A stretch of DNA of 64,000 nt from Helicoverpa zea. Taxonomy: Eukaryota; Arthropoda; Insecta; Lepidoptera; Noctuidae. The notes under the pieces are model-generated. The model saw nothing but the letters and a program-made list of their open reading frames with translations. It was not told where the DNA came from and ran no database searches. Location of the stretch: contig NC_061454.1 of assembly GCF_022581195.2 (NCBI RefSeq), positions 4,898,001 through 4,962,000 of the forward strand, given 5' to 3'. The translations under genes and the position numbers were made by a program. Below are positions 12,501-24,612 of this stretch, piece by piece. Positions within the stretch are counted from its first letter, which is position 1; the number at the start of each line of letters is the position of its first letter.

Positions 12501-15500
12501 TTAATGCTCCTCAATTGTTAAAACGGTAAACAACCAGCAAAAATATTTTTATCGTAACTGCAACGCCATTGCAAAGTTACGTCGTCAGTTCAATCGCGAC
12601 GTGTCAGGAACGCATTCTCTGAATGGCCGTATGAAGTCAGTGCCAATCACAATAGATTCGTCGTGCAGAATTGGGGTTGTATTATAACATGATAATTAAA
12701 ATCTGTGGTATAGGTAGACGAGCAGGGGCTTGCCTAATTGCCAATCAGTACAAGGGAAGGCTATCATATCCTTATAAAATATTATATAATTATAAATTAA
12801 TATAAAGAGAAAAAAAGTCGTGGTGGCCTAGTGGGTAAAGGACCAACCTCTCAAGTATGAGGGCGCGGGTACGATCCCAGGTCAGGCATGTACCAATGCA
12901 ACTTTTCTAAGTTTGTATGTACTTTATAAGGATATCTTAGACACAATAGGGTAGTGTCCAGGGTCGAAATAAAGAAATAATATTTAGTCCGCTTTTTGGA
13001 TAATCAATAAATATTGGATACGTATTTTTTCTTTTTTTAATTAAACATAAAATGACAAAGATAATACACTTCAAAAATTAGGAGTGGGGGCCTTTTACGT
13101 CACAGTGTCCTGAAAATTGTAGCAACTTGTGACGTCACACTCAACTTTAACACGCTATATCTTAACAAGTTCTGATCCAATTTAAAAAAGAAAAAATACG
13201 TATCGCTTAATTTTGGACAATCTACAAGACGGACTAATTATATTTTTTAGGAAACTAGCCTATTGGCTGTGTTTCGGATGGCACGTTAAACTGTAGGTCC
13301 CGGCTGTCATTGAACATCCTTGGCAGCCGTTACGGGTAGTCAGAAGCCAGTAAGTCTGACACCAGTCTAACCAAGGGGTACGGGTTGCCCGGGTAACTGG
13401 GTTGAGGAGGTCAGATAGGCAGTCGCTTCTTGTAAAGCACTGGTACTCAGCTGAATCCGGATAGACTGGAAGCCGACCCCAACATGATGATGATAAAGAG
13501 AAGCAAAGTATAAATTGAGAAATCATATTTATCGACAGTACTTAACTAGTGACTCATGTATGTTTTTATAACATAAGCAAAGTGTATAAATATGACATTT
13601 AGAAGTTCAACAGGTTGCTAACCCAGCGTTTTCATTGCAGATACGTACCGACTCGACTGTGGGGCTTCAGCGGGCATGTCCAGACTATTCTGCATAGTCT
13701 AATCGGGCGAGTCCGTTGCCCCTGGCCTATAGGCGGCCGAGTGTCGCTGGTGCTGCCCGATAAGTCGACCCTCACCTACGACCTCTATGAACCCGTTGGG
13801 AATGAACATGAAGGTAATTTAATAAAAAAACATCATCTTTGCTTACTAATGAAGATTTGTAGCTAAATATCGAATTCCAAGCTAGCTGAATCTATGAATT
13901 TCATTTCATTTGATTGTTTTATTTCCTGCCATGAAATTCCGAGAAATCAATAAATGTTGGTTGGATTCCTATCAAATTGGCAACCGGAGTAGATAACTGA
14001 TTCATTTAAACGTGGAAGTGGCATCACTTTTGTTAGGAACTGACGGCAACATATAAATAGCTATGTGATCGTGTATACCAATAGCAACGTCACAAAAATA
14101 CATACAATAATGCTAGAGTATACATCGATGCATAGCAAGGTCATGATTACGAATAGCTTGCGACTGGCTTTTCCACTCCATTGGTCCATCAGTTGCAACA
14201 CGAAGGTATTGTTCCCAAGACCGGTACAGCAGTAAAACCTGTTTGGTCTAACTAAACTCCTTCGTAAGCTTCGTGAAATGAGATTGCATCATCATTGTGA
14301 TAACACATTATGCTGTAATATACGTCATTATAAATAGCAGTGGCGTGCTCATATCGGTTCAGCCCCATGATAAAATAAATAGGATATAGGTAGTTCCTAT
14401 CAAAATCCCGCGAGGATACTTTATAACTCGTAAATATGCAAAAATGATAGCATTAATACCATATCAATATCAGTGAAGACTTGTAATTGGCTGTATGTTG
14501 CAAATGCATGAATTTTTACCTATTGTACTAGCTGTTAGTCTTCCTTTATATAAATAAATAAAATAAATACTTGAACATTTAGCATGAAATCAAATGTTAT
14601 CCAAATTAACATGACAATTCACAGTTTCTGTACCTGGGAATTCAAGCTAGCAACGCTATGAACAAAACCTAGTTATAATTGGATAAATATGTGTCATGCC
14701 GGCAAACAAATAGCTGTAATAAAACTTAACATAATTTTCCAATGTCTAGGATTACCACTATCAGCTTCTTATCATGATAATACTAAATGGTTTAGTGAGT
14801 CAGGAACAAAAGTAGTTCGAGTCAGACAAAATGATCTAGATTATTCTAAACTAAACGATAAAATCTACACACCAGATGTTAGGATACGGTCGAATTCTAC
14901 TTCGGGTAAATAAAGAAATGGGTAGTTTATGTAGGCATAGAAAACAGATTATGGGTAAGCCATTCTTTTACAACACCACTTGAAAATAATTTTCTCGTTA
15001 CGCAAGGAAAAAATGCTCTTGACAATAATGATTTGCAATGACGTCAAATATTACCTAGAATTTCAAATTAATCCATTGCCATCTACTCATAAACCATAGG
15101 TTATTGTTCCTACAAAAGGTTACTGTACCTACCGCTGCAGCCAGAAGTTTCTACATCATCGTCATTCACTACCCTTTTTCATGTCCTGGAGAACTCATGA
15201 CAACATTATATAATTTTCTGATCTCACAATGCTATGAGATGGCTGATCTTCTTTCTCCTTCTTTCTTCCTCCTTCTAGAATTTGAAGCCGATTAAATCAT
15301 ACTCATACTCTATACTGGACCTGGCTCATGCTTTAGCTACTATGAAACAAACTTTGATCTTCACATAAATATGAATATCTTTGCACGTAATACAAACCTA
15401 TCTTCAATGTCATAAATTAATTTAATTAGTCATCGTCATATCATAAAATACAAAAGATAAAACGGTACGTCAATTAACAAGCTTTCGCAAACAATAACAG

Positions 15501-18500
15501 TATAGGTAAACTATGCTGTTTCTATGTAGACATAACTTGTGAATCAGTTGAACGTCATAGAGTGGATGATAAGACTCAAGTGGCGGAAAACTGTGTTTAT
15601 GGTCACTATATCGGGGAGCCGGTGGCCCTAGCCATTCATTAGTTTCGCACATCCAGCCATTTATTGTTTGTAATACGTCGCTTCCAGTCTGCCCCTTCAC
15701 TCTACGTCAGTCTATGTACCCTTGAGCGTATAATGTTTAGGAATCTCAGGTGATTTGCAGATAGTATTTGGATAAAGAATTACTTTATACTTTTCCTTAT
15801 ATCTTTTAACATTTTAAGCAGTTTCAGATTTTGTCGAAATCAGTTCTGCACATTTAACCGTGCTATTAAGGTCAAAAGTATCATGTCTTTATCCGTACAT
15901 TCCAATGAGTATATTCTTTTGATAGAAACTACTTACCTACTTTGAATTAGTTTTTGTCTAATGGTCATTTGTGGAAAAAATGTTTACATTATTCGAGATG
16001 CTGACAATAACGTATTTGTAAATCGGTAGCACAGAATGCCGGTTAACCTTGACACAGCTTTGAATTTAATTGACTCAGTGAGGAAGTGATTCCGAAGGAA
16101 TATTAATGAACTTTATATAGGTACCTACATTTGAAGTTCGTTTGTAAAATATTTGTTACATACAACATTATTTACATCTAAACTAAGGCGGATAATGCTG
16201 ACCTCGTTCTGTATCCAGCTTTATCATCATCACTTATTATAGATCAGAAATCTGGAAATCCAGCTTTGCACTGACCAGATGTAATGCCTGTTCATATGCT
16301 CCATAATTTCCCTATTTAACGTCTATATGTAGGTTAAAGCATCATTTCAAGGCTGGAATTTGCTTCAATCTCTATTTTTTTTTCCCAGATGACGTGACGG
16401 TGGCGATCTGTCCCGGCATCGGCAACACCTCAGAGAGTGTGTACATCCGCACCTACGTGCACTACTCTCAATGTCACGGCTACAGGTGTGCCGTGCTCAA
16501 CCACATCGGAGCACTCAACAGCGTCCCAGTGACTGGCAATCGGATCTTTTCTTACGGTAAGGAATTTGTAATATAATCACTCTTCGCCAGAATATCAAAT
16601 ATGCCTAATACAAGGCGATGTTATTAAAGTGAAGGGTTAGTAGTGAGATCTAACTAGCACCTAAGATATGGCAATGAAATAGCTATATAACAGTCACAGG
16701 CCGCCTGTGACTGTTAAATAATGTCAATAAGTATGATAAAAAAAAAATCTCACTGATTCTGATCTAGGTTTTATATTCACATTGAAAGCAAACTATTTTC
16801 TTCGCTTTTTTCCCTCGGAATCTTAGTAAAATCTGCATTGTACATGTAGGTTCGTAATGCGGTTATACAAACCACTGATCGGTTCCGAAGTAATATAACA
16901 CTGCAGCGGAATTAATATAATTGCCTTTGTTTCAAGTGCGATCTAATGAATGCAATACTTTCTATGTTATTGAGGCTGATTTGTCAATTTTATAGAAAAA
17001 AATAGCATAGGTAATTAGATAATGACGAAGAACATTACAAATATGACCCCTTCCTTGCGCCACGGTGCGTTGACGTCGATGCGCAAACGCATGGATATGC
17101 TTGAGGGGCACCGTTCTAAATACTTCGTTAATTACTTACCGTAGGTACAGAGTTTGTAAAGAGCTCTTTATATATCTAATCATCTTCATATATTGTACTT
17201 ACACGTGTTCATATCTATAATATCAAGAAATATTGTGAATCTTCCATTGTTGCAGTAAATCGTATTATTGCGTAGGTTACATTTGGCACAAGTAATAGAT
17301 AAGTAAGCATTTGATCGATTCTACAATAACCATGTATTTAGTATGTTATGTATTTACGTATTTGTGTGCATTGCATGCCGTTATACAATTGCATTCCTTT
17401 TTACTTTTTCACGCATTTTCTTTATTTGTTTACTAATTCCAAACAAAGCTTTGTTATAGTTTATACGAGTAAACCACGGGAGGAGACCGTCTTCTTAAGA
17501 TTATTCTAGAGCAGTGGTTCTTAACCTTTTTGACATGAGGGACCACTTTAACTAAAGTTTGTCTTGCCGGGAACCACCCCATCGGTTTACCTAAATTAAG
17601 AGTTCTTTGATAAAGAATACAAGCATACTTTATAATTAGCACTCATTTCTTTATTATTTAGCAAAAACTAAAAGTTACAGATTTTAATATAATGAGATTT
17701 TTGTGACTGCATTCTCTTTACTAATTTCAGAATTTTTGGTTCAGTACTACTCAAAGCTAAACTCATGTCGTCAGTAATTGTAGGTAAGCAAATGCAAAGA
17801 AAGATAAACACATTCCTATCTAGTCTCCAAATGCGCGAGCGAAATTTTGAGCGATTTTAACCAAATATTACGTAAAATTTAGCCCAAACGTACTTAACTT
17901 TTTGTTTGTTGACAATTGCAAAAATAAGGGAATATAGTTTCTGAATACGCGAGCGAAGCGAGCGCGAAATTTTAATTATTTTTTAAGACTCAAAACCAAA
18001 AATACGTAAAATGTTGCGAAAACCGCGCGCGCATAGATAAGTCGATAAAAATAAAGTTAGATAACGTATAGCAACGTCGCGAAGCGAAGCTTCACGGACC
18101 ACTTGGAATGCCTCCAGGGACCATCAGTGGTCCGCGGACCACCGGTTAAGAACCACTGTTCTAGAGGGAATCTTAAGATTATTCGAATTCAGATAATAGT
18201 TTATTATTAAACAGAGTGCGTAATTATGAAAAACTAGAGATTTCAGTGGCTTGCTTTCATGTGATTGAATGTTAGAAATAAAATCTAATGACGGTGACTC
18301 AAAATCAATAAGTTTGGCCGGTCAAGTTTTAGGTAACAGGTGTCGACGGCTCCCTTAGAAGTAACAAAGTGTGACACTCCGATTATACATGAATTAACTA
18401 ACATAATGAATAGACGCCATTTACATAGGACTATGGCTGTACGTTATCTATATTCCACATCTACTTAGGTATGGACTGTAACGACTTTCACATCGGGGAC

Positions 18501-21500
18501 AATCGGGGTCGTTGACGCAGACCATCTAGAATTACTTTGCTCTATGCTTTTTAAAAAAAGAGGCTTTATTTTATGAAAATATGAATTTTTGATTAGTTGT
18601 GAAATGTTCACAATAGAGTTGCTTTGATGAGGAGAATCAATTTGACATTTGTTTATTATTCATTGTTCAGAGACCATTCTCAGAAATATCTATAAAATGG
18701 CTCAATCATTCAAATGTCAAATCAATCTAGAACACTTTATTGGTAGTTATCAAAGTCAACTTGTAAAACCACCCTGTTATTATTCAGTTACGTAACATGT
18801 AGTAATAGATAAGATATAACTAAAGTAAGTACAGTTTAACGGAAAGGCAATCCTACGTCCGAGACTTTCCCGCAAATGAGACCGGTGCATTTTTCCGTGT
18901 TATGTGTGCGGAAAAAGGCATTAGCGGCAAAAGAAAATCGCTGGTTTCCCCTACATTATGGTTGGTAAATCATCGTACCTTAGCTTCGTCATACTAAACC
19001 TGTCCACCAGTGTGACTCTGCCTTTACATTGTAGGGTAATTTGAAACACTTGCATTTTCCCACAGTTTTCGCAGTTAAAACCGTGAGAAGTATAGCAAGG
19101 CGGCAATTATTGAATTGCTTCAATAAATAATAAATTATTTCAAGGTGAAGTTATGTTTTTGAAAGGAAATAATTTCATACTGCGTATCAATTTAAGTATG
19201 TACCTACTTTAAAATACAGTTGTTATAGTTCGGCCATTCAGAGAATGCGTTCCTGACACGTCGCGATTGAACTGACGACGTAATAACATTCATTGATTAT
19301 TGATATAATAATGTTGTTTTAATGCTCCTCAATTGTTAAAACGGTAAACAACCAGCAAAAATATTTTTATCGTAACTGCAACGCCATTGCAAAGTTACGT
19401 CGTCAGTTCAATCGCGACGTGTCAGGAACGCATTCTCTGAATGGCCGAACTATACGAATAATAAACGATAAAAATTTCGGTTCATGTTTATTAAAATTTT
19501 AATTATAATTTCACCGCGCGATGGTATTTTCACTCAAATACATACTTATGGTGACGTAGCTCTGCTTATCTTTCCACATAATATGGTAATGAGCAAACTC
19601 GTTTGTGGATTAGGAATGGAAATACAGCTGAAGAAAAGTCTATAATTGAGACTTGCATAACGAACAAGTTTTTTCTACACCTCTATCAAAGAATATTTTG
19701 TGTTCCTGACTGATATGACTTTGAATATTAAAGTGAAGATTTGGAAAATCTTATAGGTAGTGTATTTCCGTCACGTATATATGTATATCTTACTCTATAG
19801 TTATAGCACTCATTGAAAAATTATACTTATCTGCCTTAGAAGGAACAAAACGATTGACCATATCGGCGCTGGCCTTCAAACGTTCAAGTGCATTTGAAAT
19901 AAGTGCGACGATACAATGAATGTGAGAGAAATTGAATTAGTTTTATCGCGAATAGGTTATTATGAATTTTATAGATATTACAGAGGTAGGCACTAGTGTC
20001 ACAAACTAGAGGGAGTCATACTACTCTGTCCGATATTTGACCAACATGTACATATTTGCTTCTAAGAAATTTCGCATGGATCCAACTAATTGGTTTACAA
20101 AACAACTTTTAAACATAAGTCTATATTATCTTACCTTTGATAACATTGAGTAATATTTACTTCAGATTGGGAGTACGAGTGGGCATGTCACATAATAATA
20201 TTTATACCTCTCGGCGTATCATTAAAATTAACGACAAAGCGTATTTAAATTAATTGATACTAAAAACAATATCGTGTTCATTAACCCTAATAACTACAAA
20301 TGCAATTATTAAAAACTAGCACACCGAAGCAGTTAAATATTGATAAGGTTACACCCCCGAAGCTTGTATTTTCTAATCAAGTATACATGGTAAAAAATGT
20401 TTTGTTCACAGGCCACACCGATGACTACAACTATATGGTGGAGAACCTTTTGGAGCGGTACCCCAACACGAAACTAATTCTAGTCGGATTTAGTCTTGGC
20501 GGCAACCTTATCTCTAAGTACCTGGGAGAGGACAGAAAGAGACCCACCAACATAATTGGCGGGATTTCAATATGCCAGGGATACAATGCTATTGAGTAAG
20601 TAAATTAGAGTCACAATTGTTTAATGATGATTTTTTTCAAAGCAATTTGTCCGAGGGGTCGAGGTTATCGTCATTGTCAACTACATTGTAACTCCTATAA
20701 ACGCACATCAATTAACTGTTGAGGAAAACTGTACGTGGATATAAATTGATCGTTAGCGATTAATGATACATTTTTGCAAATAGCGTGTGCTATATGCCAT
20801 TAATGCCTATTTTTATAAGCCAGCCATAGATTTTAAACGAATATGGAATATGCTCATAAATATTTCAAATTATGGATTCTAGTACTGGAGATATTGCAAA
20901 ATGCTATCTAAAATGTACAAACAGCATTTACATCAATTCATATTAGGTAGGCTCGCTGTTGCAACAGTAACCTTCATGGAAATTTTCTATCGCTGATTGC
21001 GAAATAACTCATAAAACCTGCATTTACCTACATATACTCTCAACAATAGATTAATTTATTTCCTACATCATATCCGCAGAATCATTTTATTTGTTCTCTG
21101 AAAAATAAGGTTTATTATGTTAACCTGAATAGTGAGATTGGCTTGATTCAAATCAGCAGTTTGCCGGCATACTTTTTACTGCTTAGTTATCTACTTCGAA
21201 ATGATATGACTATTTATTTTGCACACATCCGTCTGACCCCTCGGCACAATCACGGTGGCCTTAACCAGGCCTTGATCCGGGTTGTCGCCCGGTGTTCCAC
21301 TTCAGATGATTGAAGTATCTAGATGTATGCCCTATCTTTGTATTAGAATCATTAGGTCTGATACCGGTGGTGTTTTAGTTTCCAACATAATGATGTCTTT
21401 CGTCGACAGAAGCATGCTTTGATTAGAAAACGAAGACTTACTTAGCTTTCATGAAATAATAAGCCTTATCTCCATATTTTAGCACAATGGTGTACCTCTT

Positions 21501-24459
21501 GCAATGGCAGAATTTCCGTCGGTTCTACCTGTACATAATGACAGACAACTACCGCAACATCATCACGAGACACAAGAGGATGCTGCTCAGCCCAGAAATG
21601 AAGAACAGATACAATCTGGATGAGAAGATGATTGTGTCGGCTGGAACATTGCCCGATCTTGATGAGGCTTATTCTAGGTAAGGACTCCTTAAAAGGGAAT
21701 TTTAAATCGTATCTTAAACAAGTCGGGATCATAACGGCCAATGTCATGATCCAGTGTGTATGTAAAAGATTGGGCAACTGTATTTACTACAAGCAAATAA
21801 AAGTTACCGGATAGTATGTTGCACGTGTATAAAAACTTAGGTAGATGAGGTGGATTCCTAGTAACATAGGAAGGCAATTCGATATGACCGCAGGACCATC
21901 AGCGTTAGGCGTCGTCCTAATTGGCAGCGATCGCGCGATGGTGCGATGCGTTTTTCATCTAAGACGTCGTCCCAATTGACAGCGATCGCACGATGACACG
22001 ATGCGTTCTCGTCATGCGATGAGTTCAAACATACAGATTTCATCAGAGTGTCCTATTTGAACCTCGGAACCTCGCAAGTGAGATCGTGAGATGAAAAACG
22101 CATCGCGCCATCGCGCGATCGCTGCCAATTAGGACGACGCCTTACGTAGTAAATGTAGTGCACAGAGAATAGCGAAGATTTGTGTATAAGTAGGGTTAAT
22201 TTCTTGGTGAGAAAAAATGGAAATGGGTTTCTCATAATATATTATAATACACCTTCGAACAATGCCGATAAAATATGCAACTTATAGCAAAAGGAATTAC
22301 AAACATAGGTATAAAATAATTAAAACGTTTTGCGCACTCTACAGTAATAATGCATTTTAAGAGCGAAAGTAAATCCGCCCCACATTATGACGCATAATTT
22401 AGACACTGATAGATCTTTCTGGTGTCTTCATAATGCCGGTATTTTGTGCAATTAACACATATTGAGTAAGAATTAGTTACGCAGTTTCCTGTGAATAATG
22501 AGATTCTACTTAAAGTATTTTTTGTTGGAAGCCTAATTAATACTGCCACTACAAATTATTAATGCCCAAATTCGGCGCAATTTGAGGCTAGCCACCTCCT
22601 AGGTTTGCAGAAACGATGGTAAAATTGGGGTAACTAGTTAACTGTTGAGCTCGAACGCTACATTATCGCACTCGTGATCTCTGACCGATCACGCCATCCT
22701 CGATATTTGCTGGAGTTTATAATTTTAAGGCGTGTCAACGGACTTTTATGTGTGACCCGAGATGCGAGTCATTTCAGATATTAGCATAGTCGAACAATTT
22801 ATCTTGGGTACTTAATGCTTCTAGCACAATCTTAAGTAATTGCTATTTGACAGTTTGTTGTGGGCGGGAAAAAAAACTGAGAGGAAATAAAGTTCCTTTT
22901 AGAAAGATCAGCAAATACTGCAAAAAGGTTTGACGACATTTTTTTGTATGTATTTACAGGAGAATGTACGGCTTTGAATCAGTGGCGGATCTCTACAAGT
23001 GGAGTTCGTCGGCATTCTACCTCAAGAATATAAAAACCCCGATGATTTTCATCAACGCACGCGACGACCCCATTGTTCCCGAACCTCTATTGCCAATCGT
23101 CAGGGAATTTGTCAGTAAGTAGCCCCTTTTTGGAGATCTTTAAAAACTAGACCAAGTCGATAACACTGCTTGATCACCAATAGTTATTTTTTCTAGGTAT
23201 TTAGCTCATTCTTTTTCCATGAAGACTGCTGTCTAATTTTAAACTTTATACAGGTTTTAAAGGTCAAACCAGGTTGGCGTTAGGTTTCTTTCTGACTTAT
23301 TTTTAAAAGTCAAAAGACTAGCGTAAACCTGCAATTAGCATATTTTTTATGATTAATGTATAAATGCCGTGGTAATATTTGGTATAAATAGTGTACGTCA
23401 CTTGGCGTTGGTAATTCATTTACATTATTAATTAAGGCGTCGCCTACGTGAAACTTATGACAGGTCTTATAAAGACTGAAGTTAATATTACTTTATTATG
23501 TATCTAGATGACAAGGGTGAGTATACGTCTCATTAGGGCGTGATGCGTGGGCTTTTTCCTATAATAAAGTTATAGAACGAAAGTCTTTATTATTGACTTC
23601 AATGCACAACAGAATTGAGGTCATTATCATTGTACTTGTGTGAATGAAACCTGCAGAACTGGATTTTAAATCTTTAAATTTATATTATGTGTTAAGTTAC
23701 TAAATTCGGATTTGCAAGGTCAATGATGTCAGAAATGGTTTAGAAAAGCTTTATTTTTCTCTTCTCACTACCTGATGCGATTTCTACTCGAAATTTGGTA
23801 ATAGCTTGATTTCTTTTATTTATAAGTGCCATTGAGTCGGTTCGCGACAGTTTGATTGTTGAACCCAGATATATTCTAGATTACCTTTCTACAAATAGCC
23901 TTGTAGTACGAGTAGGAAGTTCAAACTCAGCGTCTTTTTTTTAAGTTAATCATATAAGAAACATCGTGTCTTTCTAAATGTAGGTACCTAATTCATGTAG
24001 AAAATATTTCACGAAAGTGCTTTTGTAAAACACTCTGAGCATGATCTTGCGGCGTGACCGCTAAAGCTGATAACGGCAACTTGAAAAAGTTTGAATCAGA
24101 CTAAGGTTATCTACTTCCATTTTAGCGTCATATTTAATGTTTGCTGTTTGTTTTCTTTTTTAAAAGATTAATTTATCGTTACAGGCTCGCACGATAAGGC
24201 GATGTATCTAGAACTCGCTCACGGCGGTCACTTGGGATTCTACGAAGGAGGTCTGGTGTACGCTAACCCGGTGAACTGGCTGGACCGCGCGCTGGTGGGT
24301 CTGGCCGGCGGACTGCTCATGGCGCACAACAAATGCTCACACAAAGATGTCGCCGTCTCCGCCGAATGCGTACCCTCGGACGACGAACCTGATCTCATCA
24401 AATCGGCTACCATCGTATACCGCGACCCTTTAGAAAAAACGGCCCAAGCAGCATACTAG
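9516..24459 (+). CDS. Abhd2: ABHD2-type alpha/beta-hydrolase (monoacylglycerol lipase family)
   Basis: Membrane-anchored serine hydrolase orthologous to ABHD2 (Drosophila Hydr2); human ABHD2 hydrolyses monoacylglycerols such as 2-AG. Exons are 9516-9670, 13641-13813, 16389-16556, 20412-20595, 21483-21677, 22960-23114 and 24185-24459, all in phase (434 aa). An N-terminal hydrophobic anchor (about residues 3-19, VLLAVIAVILCVLF) precedes the conserved YVPTRLWGFSGHVQT block, then ICPGIGNTSE and GYRCAVLNHIGAL. The nucleophile elbow is GFSLGGN with its catalytic Ser, the acid is in NARDDP, and the His is in HGGHLGF. The triad is therefore intact and length matches the family. The start ATG follows GCAAA and directly precedes the anchor. 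Introns are large and full of transposons. A further in-phase candidate exon lies at 14750-14905 and is described separately. Confidence 0.93.
10406..10570 (-). repeat. 5'-truncated SINE/LINE insertion with 18-bp TSD
   Basis: On the minus strand this is the common SINE tail (TGGAAGCCAACCCCAACATA), ending in a TGATGATG-like terminus. It is flanked by an exact 18-bp duplication (TGTAAATTAAGTAAATAT) at 10388-10405 and 10571-10588, the hallmark of target-primed reverse transcription. It lies in intron 1 of the ABHD2 gene. Confidence 0.85.
12406..12629. mobile_element. Foldback MITE, 'TTCGGCC' family, copy 1
   Basis: Long terminal inverted repeats of about 55 bp open with GTTCGGCCATTCAGAGAATG and close with its reverse complement, around an AT-rich core. 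It is nearly identical to the copy at 19228-19450 and to the right part of 57135-58094. The extreme right end (after GGCCG) diverges, so this copy has lost its last few bases. It is non-coding. Confidence 0.85.
12822..13492 (+). repeat. tRNA-derived SINE interrupted by a nested MITE
   Basis: The head GGTGGCCTAGTGGGTAAAGG resembles a pol III box A, and GGTACGATCCC a degenerate box B. The body resumes at about 13263 after an inserted element (12949-13260) and ends in GATGATGATG. Imperfect 16-bp duplications (ATAAAGAGAA...AAAG) flank it at 12802-12817 and 13493-13508. Without the insertion it aligns along its length with the SINE at 53960-54332. Confidence 0.85.
12949..13260. mobile_element. TA-target MITE nested inside the SINE
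   Basis: A 312-bp insertion splits the SINE. Its ends are GGGTAGTGTCC and GGAAACTAGCC (imperfect TIRs), flanked by TA at 12947-12948 and 13261-13262. A second inner inverted repeat (TAGTCCG...CGGACTA) is present. TA duplication plus short TIRs fit a Tc1/mariner-like non-autonomous element. No ORF is present. Confidence 0.65.
14750..14905 (+). other. Candidate additional exon of the ABHD2 gene (exon 2b)
   Basis: Within intron 2 a 156-nt segment is bounded by a TCTAG acceptor and a GTAAAT donor. Exon 2 ends in phase 1. Reading that G into this segment gives an open frame of 52 codons (GLPLSASYHDNTKWFSES...), which again ends in phase 1 and joins exon 3 correctly. It would insert 52 residues between DLYEPVGNEHEG and DDVTVAICPG, a position with no insert in human ABHD2. 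The peptide has ordinary composition and no family match that I recognise. It may be a cassette or lineage-specific exon, or a chance ORF. Transcript evidence would decide. Confidence 0.4.
17512..18158. mobile_element. hAT MITE, copy 1
   Basis: Terminal inverted repeats CAGTGGTTCTTAACC and GGTTAAGAACCACTG, with a perfect 8-bp TSD TTCTAGAG at 17504-17511 and 18159-18166, identify a hAT-superfamily non-autonomous element of 647 bp. Internally there are one to two units of the tandem repeat that is expanded in the copy at 58606-59440. It lies in intron 3 of the ABHD2 gene. Confidence 0.92.
19228..19450. mobile_element. Foldback MITE, 'TTCGGCC' family, copy 2 (intact)
   Basis: A near-perfect foldback of 223 bp begins GTTCGGCCATTCAGAGAATG and ends with the exact complement, flanked on both sides by TATA (probable TA or TATA target duplication). 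The TIR arms are at least 55 bp. It is non-coding and lies in intron 3 of the ABHD2 gene. Confidence 0.88.
21908..22141. mobile_element. PIF/Harbinger-like foldback MITE with TTA TSD
   Basis: Arms of about 54 bp (GGCGTCGTCCTAATTGGCAG and its complement), rich in GCGATCGC, flank a short centre. TTA occurs on both sides (21905-21907, 22142-22144). A 3-bp TWA-type TSD with GG-starting TIRs is typical of PIF/Harbinger. The left arm has an internal degenerate duplicate (GTCGTCCCAATTGACAGCG). It lies in intron 5 of the ABHD2 gene. Confidence 0.8.
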
Positions 24460-24466
24460 ACATATA

Positions 24467-24612
24467 CCGTCTTACCACAAAAACTTTTAAACGTCAGTTT
24501 ATGCCTTGTCTAAAAAAATGACAAATTATGACGTTGACATATGGTTCATTTTGCAGCCAACATTTTTTTAGACAAGTGTAAAACAGGGGTTTAAGTTTTT
24601 GTAGTAAGGCCA
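24467..24612. mobile_element. Short foldback MITE in the ABHD2 3' UTR
   Basis: Inverted arms of about 50 bp (CTTACCACAAAAACTT...GTCTAAAAAAATG and its complement) start 8 bases after the ABHD2 stop codon, flanked by TA. The ABHD2 transcript should therefore carry a strong hairpin at the start of its 3' UTR. A candidate AATAAA poly(A) signal lies downstream at 24806-24811. Confidence 0.75.

Noticed and set aside
12822..12890. Possible tRNA gene (box A and B-like sequences)
   Set aside because: It is the head of a SINE with a retroposon tail and TSD. The arms do not form a proper cloverleaf by eye.
18620..18775. Imperfect inverted repeat around TTTGACATTTG / CAAATGTCAAA
   Set aside because: The arms are short and diverged and no target duplication could be defined, so it was not called as an element.
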